A stretch of 64,000 bases of DNA from Phycisphaerales bacterium (GTDB lineage Bacteria > Planctomycetota > Phycisphaerae > UBA1845): NCBI GenBank assembly GCA_003597935.1, contig QZJT01000020.1, positions 1 through 64,000 on the forward strand, in the 5' to 3' direction. Under the pieces are notes generated by a model. That model made no database searches. It was not told the DNA's origin and saw only the letters and a list, made by a program, of their open reading frames with translations. This document shows, piece after piece, positions 1-8,608 of this stretch; the stretch's first letter is position 1, and each line of letters starts with the position of its first letter. A program made the position numbers and the translations under genes.

Positions 1-849
1 GCGTACCCGAGTAGTTGGAAGGCTGCCGAGGGTGAGCGCCCGCACATCGTACAGAAGTTCGTCAGCGAGGGCGGACGTGGTTTTGAGATTGTAATGATCA
101 TCACCAGTGATCTTCCACTCCCTCCTGGAACAGTTATTACGGAGCAGGGCCAAAGAGAAATGTTCGCGCCCTCAGAGTTGGGGGACATGTTGCCCGAGGG
201 AGCCACTTTTGTTAATGCCCAGTCCACTCAGATCGAGGGCGTTCCAGCCGGGATCCTTGAGTATAGGATGCCTGGCGAGCGCGCAGGTATGAAGTTCATG
301 AGTCAAGCTTGGATTCTCAACTTCCTCATAGGCAAGACTCTAGTCCAAGTTCAGTTCTCAGTAGCTGAGCTTCCTGGATCAAATGACGACGTATCGAGTC
401 GCATGACCGCATTCAAACCCTTGTTCACCCTAATGGCCAACAGTATCGTGTTTCCTGACAAGTGGATCCCTGCCTCCGAAGCGCCGGCCAGCACCATTAC
501 TCCGTCGTCATCTTCGTTCCCGCTCCCGCTTGATGACCCTCCACTGCTTGTTATGACAGTCGTTGTAAGCTTGATCGTTACATGGACTCTAGGGCTAACG
601 CCACCACTTCTGATTCGCTACGTTTTCGTGCGCCGTCCGCTGAGCAAGATGGCCGCCTCGTGGATCGCCGCCGGCTTCGCTGCCTTTTTCTGGCTCGGCT
701 TCCGTGCATTGAGTCAGACGCAATGGGTTAGGTCCGGAACCGGAGCGGTCTGGATCATCATGTTTTTTGTAGCTCGCTGGATCATGTCTCGTGGGTACCG
801 GCTTCGGACACAATCGCCAGAGCCGACAAGTGAGGGGTTACGGCCCTAG
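1..849 (+). CDS. partial membrane protein of unknown function
   Basis: The frame is open to the left edge of the window, so the start lies outside it; the first in-window ATG is at 94, but readable protein-like sequence precedes it. The visible 282 codons give a soluble region of about 160 residues, then a Pro/Ser-rich linker, then three hydrophobic segments near the C-terminus (starting roughly at codons 180, 215 and 240). I do not recognise the family. The base composition is visibly lower in G+C than the housekeeping genes further right, which suggests an accessory or acquired segment. It ends 147 bases before the convergent gene at 997-1905. Function unknown; coding status is fairly secure because of its length and the hydrophobicity pattern. 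Confidence 0.6.
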   Translation, partial: AYPSSWKAAEGERPHIVQKFVSEGGRGFEIVMIITSDLPLPPGTVITEQGQREMFAPSELGDMLPEGATFVNAQSTQIEGVPAGILEYRMPGERAGMKFMSQAWILNFLIGKTLVQVQFSVAELPGSNDDVSSRMTAFKPLFTLMANSIVFPDKWIPASEAPASTITPSSSSFPLPLDDPPLLVMTVVVSLIVTWTLGLTPPLLIRYVFVRRPLSKMAASWIAAGFAAFFWLGFRALSQTQWVRSGTGAVWIIMFFVARWIMSRGYRLRTQSPEPTSEGLRP

Positions 850-996
850 TCAACCGGCGCAGTCAAGTAGGACAGCTTCGGTCCGCCCTCGCCCTTAGCG
901 AGAATCCACCGACCGCCGTAGACATCGCCAAGGGCGAACCCGCATAGTTGGCTGGTCATTGTTATCTTCGACGGATCATGTAAGTCAGTGACCACA

Positions 997-1905
997 TCAT
1001 TCCAGGCGTTCCAGGTTGGGTAAGCCTCTGCCATAAGCGTATGCGAATTCTTTAGCTTCACGCTCTCGGCGTTGATTATAGCTTGGGGTATGAATCCACA
1101 TTCTCATTCCCGCCAGAGACCAGGTATTGTCGTGCAAGCGAAGCTGATGATCGTGAATGACGATGCCACACACGCCTTTTCCGCGCACGCGATCCTGAAG
1201 CTTGGCGTAAAACGGGCTAAAATGGGCACTGATTGCCCGGGAGTAGAGCCGTCCAAACTCAGCGTCTGCGATTTGCACAGGAATACGTGCATTGTCCGGA
1301 TTGAAGGCAAGGCACGTATCCAACGCAATGACGCCTGGAAGTCGTGAGCGTTGTATCTGGTTGGCACCGTCGGCCACCCTGTCTTCAAGTTTCTCTGCAT
1401 TCTTGACCCGCTTGGCGGCAATTCCAAACTTCATTCCATTGACACGGCAAGTCACGTCCGGCTCCTCGAAATCCACTGGGGTGAGATCGCTGGCGTAGCA
1501 CACGGCGGCAACGTACAACTCGAATTGGACATCCCGACCCTTGGAATTCTTCCGGTCAGATTCAGGCATGACGGAATCTTTGATCAACGTCTTTAGCTTC
1601 CGCGTAAAGGCGTCATTTCCGGACTCGAAGGGTAGCTGATCGAACACAAACTCAAGTATCTGCATGTCCCGCAAAGCTTCAAGTGCCGTTTCAAACTCCG
1701 GATCGTCGTGCTCGATAACCCGACCTCTTTTGCCATTTGGACTGGAAAGTACACGATGCATCGCCGATAGGCGTGAGGAACTTAGACTGATGCCCAAGGA
1801 CTGGAGGCGTTCGATGACGTAGGAGGATTTCTGTTGAAGCGTTCTTTGCATTGGCTTCTTCCATAGCAGCAGAATCCCGAGCACGCTCGGAGGGTCAGGC
1901 GGCAT
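997..1905 (-). CDS. hypothetical protein, possible PD-(D/E)XK-like fold
   Basis: 302 codons if started at the ATG at 1905, which overlaps the end of the nucleotidyltransferase gene upstream; an internal ATG at 1851 would give 284. The central region reads QFELYVAA, then EEPDV, then FGIAAKRV, which resembles the E...PD...(D/E)xK layout of restriction-type nucleases except that the usual acidic residue before the lysine is Ala. That assignment is inference. The first nine codons (MPPDPPSV) look like the start of a HEPN protein rather than of this protein, so the natural start may be 1851. A second minus-strand frame (846-1061) continues past the stop and could be a frameshifted C-terminus. Lower-GC neighbourhood, so probably part of an accessory patch. 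Confidence 0.6.
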   Translation of the reverse strand: MPPDPPSVLGILLLWKKPMQRTLQQKSSYVIERLQSLGISLSSSRLSAMHRVLSSPNGKRGRVIEHDDPEFETALEALRDMQILEFVFDQLPFESGNDAFTRKLKTLIKDSVMPESDRKNSKGRDVQFELYVAAVCYASDLTPVDFEEPDVTCRVNGMKFGIAAKRVKNAEKLEDRVADGANQIQRSRLPGVIALDTCLAFNPDNARIPVQIADAEFGRLYSRAISAHFSPFYAKLQDRVRGKGVCGIVIHDHQLRLHDNTWSLAGMRMWIHTPSYNQRREREAKEFAYAYGRGLPNLERLE

Positions 1906-2215
1906 GGGTGAATGCTCTTCCCTGTCGGGCCGCCTCGTGGATGACGTTGTTAGGCAGGTCTTTCCAGCCGTCGAACGCCGCGCGGCTGACGACGAGGTGG
2001 TCCACCGGGACTGCCAGGGGCCGCAAGACCTGCCGGAGCCGGACCATCTCGGCACGTCGGGACCGCGGCATCGGCTCGACGACGAGGAAATCGAGGTCGC
2101 TGTCGTCGTTCGCAGTGTCGCGGGCGCACGAGCCGAACAGGATGACCTGCGACCCGGCCGGGGCTGCGTCGAGCAGCGTCCGTATCGCTTCGTCGATGGT
2201 GCTCCGATCGATCAT
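1895..2215 (-). CDS. MNT-type nucleotidyltransferase domain protein
   Basis: 106 codons from the ATG at 2215. It carries the minimal nucleotidyltransferase signature GSCARDTANDDSDLDFLV (GS followed by DxD), the active site of the MNT superfamily. In such pairs the MNT protein is usually the antitoxin that modifies or binds a HEPN RNase toxin encoded immediately downstream with overlapping start and stop codons. Here the overlap survives (ATGCCGCCTGA, 1895-1905), and the overlapping frame begins with HEPN-like residues, but no HEPN domain follows. The gene therefore looks like an orphan of a decayed MNT/HEPN toxin-antitoxin module. Enzymatic residues appear intact. Confidence 0.75.
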   Translation of the reverse strand: MIDRSTIDEAIRTLLDAAPAGSQVILFGSCARDTANDDSDLDFLVVEPMPRSRRAEMVRLRQVLRPLAVPVDHLVVSRAAFDGWKDLPNNVIHEAARQGRAFTHAA

Positions 2216-2270
2216 CACGCTGCCGCTGTCGACGATACCGGATCGCCGGCCATCACGGAAGCAGCGGAAC

Positions 2271-2303
2271 AAAAAAAAAGCCCGCCGATCGGCTCGGCGG
2301 GCG
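2271..2303 (-). terminator. intrinsic terminator after beta-propeller gene
   Basis: On the minus strand a GC-rich stem (CCCGCCGA / TCGGCGGG) with a five-base loop is followed by a run of nine or more T. It lies about 70 bases past the stop codon of the minus-strand lipoprotein gene ending at 2375 and insulates it from the nucleotidyltransferase gene starting at 2215. Confidence 0.85.
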
Positions 2304-2374
2304 TCGGGTTCAAGCTCAAGACCTGGCAGCGGGGGGGCGTTTACTCTACTCCCCCCGCCTCCGCCGCGGCGGCG

Positions 2375-4774
2375 TCAGCGGTCGCCCGGCGGCATTTGGC
2401 CGAAGTGGCGGAAGAGCATCTCCCAGAACTCCGGCGGCAGGTCTTCCAGGTTGCCCTCGTAGTCGCCGCCGTATTGCTGCAGGATGTACTCTTCCAGCAG
2501 AATGGCCAACTCGGCGCGGAGAATCTCCACGTCGCCTTCGTCGCCGATCTCGAACCCATACTCCCTGATGAGCATCTCGATCAGCAGTTCGATCTCGGGG
2601 ATCGGCCGCTCGGACGGCGGTTCGACGAGATAGAGTTCGTACGGCGCCTCTTCGATGCCGTCCAGCGGGGCGCCGCGGATCACCTGGTTGGACACCGCGA
2701 AGGCGTTGTCGCCGATGAAGAGGCCGCGCATGAACGACGTGTACTGGAACAGGCTGACCGTCTGGGTGCTGATCCTGCCCAATGACTCGAAGCCGGCTTC
2801 GGTCGAGACGCGGTAGAAGGCCACGCCCTCGAAATAGTCCGGATCGAACGGGAAGGGGTCGATGAAGGGCGGATCGAACGGCTCTTCGCCTTGGCCGTCG
2901 GGATCCTCCATCGGCGGTCCGGAGGGACCGTCGCCGTCCGGATCCTCCATCGGAAAGTCGCCGCCCTCGTAGGGGGGAACCTCAAAGCCGCCGTCACCGC
3001 CGCCTTCGTCACCCTCCTCGAAGCCGCCGTCGAAGCCGCCATAGATCGTCACCGGCACCGCCACCAGCCCGCGCTGGGCGAACCAGGTGAAGGCCTTGGG
3101 GTTCCACAGCGCCTCGGACCAGGCGTCGCCCTCGCCCACCACCTCGTTGTGCAGCAGTTGCGGATCGGCGAAGTCCGTGATGTCGAAGATGGAAAGCTGC
3201 ACCCCCAGGGAGAAGCTGTTCTCGGGGATGTGCTGGCCCACCGTCAGCAGGTGGTTCTCATCCATCGGCACAATGTAGGTCGAGAAGCCCGGCACCTTCA
3301 GTTCGCCGACGACCACGGGGTTGGTCGGCTCGGACAGATCCAGCGTAAAGAGCGGATCGATCTGTTCGAAAGTGACGACGAAGCCGCGGTTGCCCACGAA
3401 ACGGGCCGCCTGGATCGTCTCGCCCGGGGCGATGCCCTCGATGCTGCCGACCACGTTCAGCGCGTCGTCGACCTGCTCCAGCACGTAGACGTTGTTGCTG
3501 GACTGGCTGACGCCGTTCTCGTCGAAGATCGGCCCGACGGTGGTGGCGATGCGCAGGCGCGCCTCGAACTCGCTCATCGAATACTGGTTGAGCACCCGGC
3601 CGGGCACCTGGCCGGAGGCGGTCAGCGCCACGCCGTCCTCACCCAGCGCGAACTTGTACAGGTTGGTCGTCTCGCGCAGCTCACCGGTGAAGTCGTACTG
3701 GGTGTCGGTCAGATAGATCGCGTCCGTCGAGGCGTACACCAATCCCGGCTGGGCCAGCACGCCCAGCGAGGTGAACTCGCCGCCGGCGGTGACGTCCATG
3801 CTGATCAGCGTCACGATGCCGAAGCCGTCCTCGGCGACGGGGTGATACACCGCGCCCGCGGAGACCACGTCGCCGCTGCGGGTTTCGCCGTCGGGGCCGA
3901 CGGTCTCGAAGTCCGGCAGCAGGGCGTCGGCCGTCAGTTCCACCGATGCCACGTCGTCGGTGCCCAGCGGCAGGATGTCGAAATAGAACTGCGGGTAGTT
4001 CGCCACCACCAGGTGCAGCACGCCGTCGATCATGCGGCTGGAGACGGCGTTGCCCTCGAAGGACGCCTCCGTCTCGATCGTTGGGTTGTTGCGTTCCGTG
4101 ATGTCGATGACGCTGACGATGGTCTTCGGACGCTCCAGTTCCGGAATGATGCCCGGGCCGGGCTCGATGCCCATCTCGCCGAAGGCGATATCCGGCCCGC
4201 CGATGGCGAAACCGTCGGAGTAGTAGAACCCGCCGTAGGTGGCGGTCAGCGCCACCAGGCGGTCGCCGATCAGGTACAGATCGCGGCCGGCGCCGGTCAA
4301 CTCGACCGACGCCACCACGGCCATGTTCGCCGGATCCTCCATGCTCACGATGCGGACGATCGAGTGGTCGAACTGCGAGTCGTCAATCAGATAGAGGTGG
4401 GCGCCGTCGGTTTTGATGACGTCGGATTCGTCGACGCCCTGCTCCTGCAGCGTGGTGCCGGAGAAGCCGAAGTCCTCGTCGGAACCCTCGCCGTCGCCCA
4501 GGCCGGAGTCATTGCCGCTGGGCGCCTCGGGAGAAGCGCCGTCGCCGGAATCCTCGATCGGCCCATCGCCGTCTTCGACGCCGCGGCCGTAGTCGGCGTA
4601 TTCTGAGTTGCGCCGGACGACTTCGGCGCGGAAGTACTCGACCAGTTCTTCGTCGGAGGCGAACCGCGCCATTTCGGCGGTCGTCTTCGGCCCGTCATCC
4701 GCAGGCGGGTCATTCAGCGTGCAGCCGGCCAGGGTCAACAGTCCCGCGGCGATCCACAATCCGTGCATCCTCAT
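2375..4774 (-). CDS. secreted beta-propeller domain lipoprotein (PF09826-like)
   Basis: 799 residues from the ATG at 4774, chosen because a GGAG ribosome site precedes it and the product begins with a lipoprotein signal peptide ending in the lipobox LAGC (Cys about residue 16). The motif GVDESDVIKTDG around residue 105 is the hallmark of the secreted beta-propeller family PF09826. A long propeller follows, then a strongly acidic Gly/Asp/Glu/Pro low-complexity insert (about residues 580-650), and then a return to propeller-like sequence and an acidic helical tail. Likely lipid-anchored outside the inner membrane; biochemical role unknown. Followed by a strong terminator at 2271-2303. Monocistronic as far as can be seen. 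Confidence 0.85.
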   Translation of the reverse strand: MRMHGLWIAAGLLTLAGCTLNDPPADDGPKTTAEMARFASDEELVEYFRAEVVRRNSEYADYGRGVEDGDGPIEDSGDGASPEAPSGNDSGLGDGEGSDEDFGFSGTTLQEQGVDESDVIKTDGAHLYLIDDSQFDHSIVRIVSMEDPANMAVVASVELTGAGRDLYLIGDRLVALTATYGGFYYSDGFAIGGPDIAFGEMGIEPGPGIIPELERPKTIVSVIDITERNNPTIETEASFEGNAVSSRMIDGVLHLVVANYPQFYFDILPLGTDDVASVELTADALLPDFETVGPDGETRSGDVVSAGAVYHPVAEDGFGIVTLISMDVTAGGEFTSLGVLAQPGLVYASTDAIYLTDTQYDFTGELRETTNLYKFALGEDGVALTASGQVPGRVLNQYSMSEFEARLRIATTVGPIFDENGVSQSSNNVYVLEQVDDALNVVGSIEGIAPGETIQAARFVGNRGFVVTFEQIDPLFTLDLSEPTNPVVVGELKVPGFSTYIVPMDENHLLTVGQHIPENSFSLGVQLSIFDITDFADPQLLHNEVVGEGDAWSEALWNPKAFTWFAQRGLVAVPVTIYGGFDGGFEEGDEGGGDGGFEVPPYEGGDFPMEDPDGDGPSGPPMEDPDGQGEEPFDPPFIDPFPFDPDYFEGVAFYRVSTEAGFESLGRISTQTVSLFQYTSFMRGLFIGDNAFAVSNQVIRGAPLDGIEEAPYELYLVEPPSERPIPEIELLIEMLIREYGFEIGDEGDVEILRAELAILLEEYILQQYGGDYEGNLEDLPPEFWEMLFRHFGQMPPGDR

Positions 4775-5021
4775 GGGGGAGAACTCCAAGACACAAAGGG
4801 ACTCTCTACCAACGACGCGCCAACGCCATAACGGTACGTTTGCACCAACTGACCGGTCAAGGTCGGCGCCGCCTCGGCCTCCGTCATATCGGCTCGAAGG
4901 CCGGGCGCAGCGTCGGGCCGGTCCAGCGCTGCGGATAACGCCGCCGCAGTAACGCGAGTGCAGCGAACCGCCGGGCGGACCGGCACGGCGGCGTCGCAGC
5001 ACGCTTGCGACTGGGCAGCGC

Positions 5022-5510
5022 TTAGGAGGGCAGTTCGTGAAAGGCCAGCACGTCGCGGGCCAGATCCAGCGTGGCTACGGAGGGCGGACGGGCTCGGTGC
5101 AGGGCGCCGGGATTGATCACGCGGGCGGTGCCGACGCGCTCGTCGCGACGGACGTGCGAGTGTCCGTGGAGGACATAGTCAGTGCTTGGACGGTGCAGCG
5201 CCGATAAAAAGGGCCGCTCATGGCCGTGAAAGACTGCCAGCGTGCGTGCCGCCAGTGTCAGCACGACGGGGACGGCGGCGGGCAGCGGCAGCCCCAGGCC
5301 GGCCACGTAGCGCTCCAGCGCCGGGTCAGGATCGTCGCAGTTGCCCCACACGTACGTGCAGGCACGGCCCGCCAGCAGGTCGAACACGTCCATCCCGCCC
5401 ACGTCGCCGCAGTGGATCAGGTATTCGGCGCCGGCCTGATCGAAGAGGTTCAAGGCCCGCCGTACCGGCTCACACCGGCCGTGGCTGTCCGAGAGGATGC
5501 CGACGATCAA
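5022..5510 (-). CDS. metallophosphoesterase, YfcE/MJ0936 family
   Basis: 162 residues. All calcineurin-like motifs of the small phosphodiesterase family are visible: SDSHG near residue 7, HCGDVGG near 33, GNCDDPD near 56, FHGHE near 94 and LHGHSH near 113. These coordinate a two-metal centre that hydrolyses phosphodiesters; the physiological substrate of this subgroup is usually unknown. Length matches the family (about 150-180 residues), so the protein is a single cytoplasmic domain. The start at 5510 places the metal-binding DSH at its normal position. A palindromic repeat (5583-5633) lies just upstream. Confidence 0.9.
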   Translation of the reverse strand: MIVGILSDSHGRCEPVRRALNLFDQAGAEYLIHCGDVGGMDVFDLLAGRACTYVWGNCDDPDPALERYVAGLGLPLPAAVPVVLTLAARTLAVFHGHERPFLSALHRPSTDYVLHGHSHVRRDERVGTARVINPGALHRARPPSVATLDLARDVLAFHELPS

Positions 5511-5582
5511 GCCTCCATCCCTCCTGCGCGGCCGTCATCCGCCGACAGAGACGCGATCCGCAGCTCCGTCGCTGGTCGAAAC

Positions 5583-5633
5583 TCCGCGCGGGCTGAAGCC
5601 CGCGGCTCGCCCACTGAAGCCCGCGGCTCGCCG
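5583..5633. repeat. palindromic repeat, family B (one full and one partial copy)
   Basis: Contains CGCGGGCTGAAGCCCGCG, a hairpin with seven-base arms and a TGAA loop, followed by GCTCGCC, then a second copy lacking its left arm. Same family as at 19093, 28525, 34573, 51413, 51473, 54246 and 54931. It lies between the phosphoesterase start (5510) and the pseudopilin-like gene (5659). Confidence 0.9.
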
Positions 5634-5658
5634 GCGGCGCATGATCGCGCATGGTGAC

Positions 5659-6438
5659 CTAGCCACCTTCCGGAGGAGTGTAGCCCCAGTACAGCTTGGG
5701 ATCATCCCAGATGATCTGCCCGTTTTCCCAGTCGCCGTCGGTGACGAACCGGGTCACGTCGAACCGCTCGATGGTGCCGGACAGGAACAGGACATTGGCG
5801 CCGCGGTCGTGGACGCGGCCGGCGGCCCGCGGATCGCCATGGGGCACGTTCGGCGCCGTGTCGAACATCAGCACCGTGGAATGGACCCGCCGCTCGAACC
5901 GTCGCGCCGGCAGCGGATCGTCGCCCATGTCGGGAAACCCGGGCGTGACGCTGCCGCCGTCGTCCCGTCCGGTCCCGTCCAGCACGCGGTTCATGGCGTA
6001 GTGGAACTGGTTCTTGCCAGTGTTGCTGAACGCAAGATCGGTCAGGTTCTTTTCCGGGCAGATCCAGACGTGGATGTTCGGCAGTTCGACGATCTGGTTT
6101 CCCCGCCGCTCGAACTCCGTGTAGGGCGGCAGGCCGAGGTAGGGCGGCAGGACGGTAAACCAGGTGTGCGGCTTTTCCATATTCAGGTAGGTGCCCTCGG
6201 TCGCGAGGTAGTCGTGGTAGTCGCCGCGGTACATCTGCCAGGCGTTGGCCCACTGTCGCAGGTTTTGGGCGCAGAGCACCTGCCGGGTCGCCGCCCGGAC
6301 CTTGCTCAGCGACGGCAGCAGCACAGCCAGCAGCAGCGCGATGATCGCGATGACCACCAGCAATTCGAGTTGACTCAGCGCCTGACGCTGTGCCTGGCGC
6401 CCCTGGATGGCGGTCCGGCCGCCGTGTCTCTCAGCCAC
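5659..6438 (-). CDS. type II pseudopilin-like protein (DUF1559-like, planctomycete type)
   Basis: 259 residues. The N-terminus has the prepilin methylation motif form LSQLELLVVIAIIALLLAV around residues 21-40: a charged leader, a Glu at the +5 position and a hydrophobic helix. The canonical Gly-Phe at the cleavage site is replaced by Ala-Leu. The globular part begins with the ARxxxCxxNLRQ pattern typical of planctomycete pseudopilins, and near the C-terminus HDRGANVLFLSG matches the H-X9-DG-type ending of these families, with Ser for Asp. Probably an envelope-localised minor pseudopilin of a type II secretion or related system; planctomycetes encode many paralogs. Confidence 0.8.
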   Translation of the reverse strand: MAERHGGRTAIQGRQAQRQALSQLELLVVIAIIALLLAVLLPSLSKVRAATRQVLCAQNLRQWANAWQMYRGDYHDYLATEGTYLNMEKPHTWFTVLPPYLGLPPYTEFERRGNQIVELPNIHVWICPEKNLTDLAFSNTGKNQFHYAMNRVLDGTGRDDGGSVTPGFPDMGDDPLPARRFERRVHSTVLMFDTAPNVPHGDPRAAGRVHDRGANVLFLSGTIERFDVTRFVTDGDWENGQIIWDDPKLYWGYTPPEGG

Positions 6439-6555
6439 TTCTGCGCCTCCGTCGGTGCTCCGGACTCAGTGATTCCACAATGGGGCGGCAGGCTAAGCCA
6501 ATGGGGATAGTTCCGCAAGCCGTCCACCGCTCGGCGGGACGTCTTCGCCGGTTCA

Positions 6556-7134
6556 TCAGATAGCGTTCATCCGCCCGCCGGCGGCCACCACGGTGCCGAG
6601 AAACGCCTCGAAGCGGCGATACGCCCAGCGCGGACTGGCCTGGATCCTCAGAGTGAAGGTATATGCGTATCCTTCTCGAACGATGGCGCGAACCGCGATT
6701 CGCGCGTCCGGTGAGGCGCACTGAACCTCGGCCCCTTCGAAAGCCCCCACCTGGGCCGCAGTCGGCTCGAGCACGGCCGTCAGTCGCTCCACCAGGCCCA
6801 ACTGCCGCCGGCAGGCGTCGGCGGCGGCCTCGGCCGCGCTGCCATTGGTGCCGGCCGCCCGCCTTTCCACGCTCAGCAGGGCCGACGGACGGTCGCCGGT
6901 ATCCAGCGCGTATCGCACCATCGAGCCGTTGGCGCTTCGGCCGCCTTCAACCGGTCGAAAGTCCCCAGGGACGCGGAAGGTGATCCCCCAGCCGGGTGGA
7001 TGCACGCCGACGGCGCCGCGGCGGGCGGTCAGAAGGGCAGCCAGCAGCATCGACGCGACAAAGAGCGCCAGGGACACGGCCAGCGCGCGCCGGGGCCGGC
7101 GGGCGGCGCGGTGGGTGTTGACGGTCAGTTCCAC
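6556..7134 (-). CDS. hypothetical protein with N-terminal membrane anchor
   Basis: 192 residues. A basic N-terminus (about residues 1-16) precedes one hydrophobic segment (about 17-36), then a soluble domain beginning near WGITFRVPGDF. The domain resembles small planctomycete envelope proteins that start with a xxFxVPxxF strand, as does the lipoprotein at 16208-17044 (LAVPEGW), but I cannot name a family. It is transcribed divergently from the DUF502 operon starting at 7283. Function unknown; likely a periplasm-facing anchored protein. Confidence 0.65.
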   Translation of the reverse strand: MELTVNTHRAARRPRRALAVSLALFVASMLLAALLTARRGAVGVHPPGWGITFRVPGDFRPVEGGRSANGSMVRYALDTGDRPSALLSVERRAAGTNGSAAEAAADACRRQLGLVERLTAVLEPTAAQVGAFEGAEVQCASPDARIAVRAIVREGYAYTFTLRIQASPRWAYRRFEAFLGTVVAAGGRMNAI

Positions 7135-7282
7135 GGGGGCATGGTAGGGGCGTGGCGTCGGACCTGCCAGCGTTGACGGTTCGCCCGCGTTTCAATAGAT
7201 TCAGGCTGAGGGTGTTGGCGGGGAACGTCCGGGGCGGGCGTCGCCGGCGGACCGCACCGGTAGGAGACTCTCTGAGGCGCGT

Positions 7283-8200
7283 ATGGCCAGGCGATCCGCA
7301 ACGCCCCGCTCGACGGGCTTCATGGACGACTTTCGCCGTTTCCTGCTGCGCGGGCTGGCCGCCCTCTTGCCGGCCCTGCTGACCATCGCCATCCTTGTCT
7401 GGGCGTACCGTTTCGTCGACGCCAATATGGGCACCTACATCACGCGGGCGATGCTGGCGCTGTGCCTGGCGGCCAGTGACAGCCCTCCCGGCGGGCTTCT
7501 CAGCGCCGAGGACGCCCTCCGCTACGGCGAGCCGATCGACCAGTGGGATGAATCCGGCCGGCGCCTGACGGTCGAAGCCGTTGTGCTGCAGCGCTACGCG
7601 GCGGCCCAGGCGCAGACCCGCGACGCCGACCTGCGGGAGGACCAGCGCAGCGCGGCCCGGGCGCGGGTGGCCGAGATGGAACCCCGGCACAACCGCACCA
7701 TGTGGCGCATCTTCTTCAGCAAGTACAAGCTGCACCTGCTCGGTTTCGTCATCGCGGTGATTTTCGTATACTTTCTGGGCTATTTCCTGGCCAGCTTCAT
7801 CGGCCGGTCCGCCTGGCGGTCGGCCGAGAGCCTGATCACGCGCGTGCCGCTGATCAAGCAGGTGTACGTGAACATCAAGCAGGTCACGGATTTTCTGTTC
7901 TCCGAGCGGCGGGTGGAGTTCTCCGGCGTGGTGGCGGCCCAGTATCCTCGGCGGGGTCTGTGGTCGATCGGTCTGGCAACCGGTCCGCCGCTGCGGGCGA
8001 TCCAGCGGGTCTCGGAGAACGACTTGGTGACCGTGTTCATCCCCAGTTCTCCCACGCCGGTCACCGGTTACGTAATCACGGTGCCGCGGGAAGACGTCAT
8101 CGAGCTGGAAATGACCATTGACGAGGCGCTTCGCTTCACCATCAGCGGCGGCGTGCTCAAGCCGGGCACCGTGCTGGCGGAGAGCGAAGGCGCGGATTGA
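7283..8200 (+). CDS. DUF502 family membrane protein
   Basis: 305 residues. The N-terminal helix (about residues 22-42) includes LLRGLAALLPALLTIAIL, the typical DUF502 (PF04367) opening; a second membrane segment is near 156-176. It is followed by the conserved RVPLIKQVYVNIKQVTDFL and the C-terminal GYVITVPREDV...LRFTISGGV. Between the two helices is a charged, partly helical insert of about 90 residues, longer than in most members. Inner-membrane protein of unknown biochemical role. It is first in a co-directional run with hpf, ptsN, HPr and ptsI, with only 44 bases to hpf, so a shared transcript is likely. Confidence 0.85.
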   Translation: MARRSATPRSTGFMDDFRRFLLRGLAALLPALLTIAILVWAYRFVDANMGTYITRAMLALCLAASDSPPGGLLSAEDALRYGEPIDQWDESGRRLTVEAVVLQRYAAAQAQTRDADLREDQRSAARARVAEMEPRHNRTMWRIFFSKYKLHLLGFVIAVIFVYFLGYFLASFIGRSAWRSAESLITRVPLIKQVYVNIKQVTDFLFSERRVEFSGVVAAQYPRRGLWSIGLATGPPLRAIQRVSENDLVTVFIPSSPTPVTGYVITVPREDVIELEMTIDEALRFTISGGVLKPGTVLAESEGAD

Positions 8201-8244
8201 AAGGACGATCGGTCCGCGCCGGCGGATCGAGGAGCGTAAAGAGT

Positions 8245-8571
8245 ATGCAGATTTCCGTCATCGGACGCCACGTGGACATCACTGACGAGATTCGAAGCTA
8301 CGCCCAGGAGAAGGGCGCCAAGCTGCCGCGGTTTTACGATCGCGTATCGTCCATCGAGTTCGTCCTGGATCACGAATCCGACCACCTGACCGCCGAGGTG
8401 ATCGTCAAGGCCGACCGGACGCACGAGTTCGTGGCCCGGGAGACGGGCAGCGACCCGGCCGCGCTCATCGACGTCATCGTGGAAAAAATGGAGCGGCAAC
8501 TCAAGAAACACAAGGAAAAGTCGCGCAATCACCGCCACGGCGGCGCCAAGGACGTGACCGGGGAACCCTGA
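8245..8571 (+). CDS. hpf: ribosome hibernation promoting factor (HPF/YfiA family)
   Basis: 108 residues from the ATG at 8245; GAGGAG at 8229-8234 supports this start over an upstream in-frame codon. The sequence MQISVIGRHVDITDEIRSYA and the EFVLDHE...AEVIVKADR strands match the short HPF/YfiA fold, which binds the 30S decoding region and inactivates ribosomes under stress. The C-terminal tail is short and basic with no long dimerisation domain, so this is the short form. Its position directly upstream of ptsN resembles the rpoN-hpf-ptsN locus of proteobacteria, although no rpoN is present here. Confidence 0.92.
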   Translation: MQISVIGRHVDITDEIRSYAQEKGAKLPRFYDRVSSIEFVLDHESDHLTAEVIVKADRTHEFVARETGSDPAALIDVIVEKMERQLKKHKEKSRNHRHGGAKDVTGEP

Positions 8572-8608
8572 CGCCCGCCGCGACGGACCGAGCCTCGAGG
8601 ACGAAGCG

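Noticed and set aside
846-1061. Separate 71-codon minus-strand gene
   Set aside because: Starts inside the 997-1905 gene and has no ribosome site; more likely a frameshifted tail or chance frame.
2891-4606. 571-codon plus-strand frame antisense to the beta-propeller lipoprotein
   Set aside because: His/Val/Arg-rich composition without domains; the other strand has a lipobox and a family motif.
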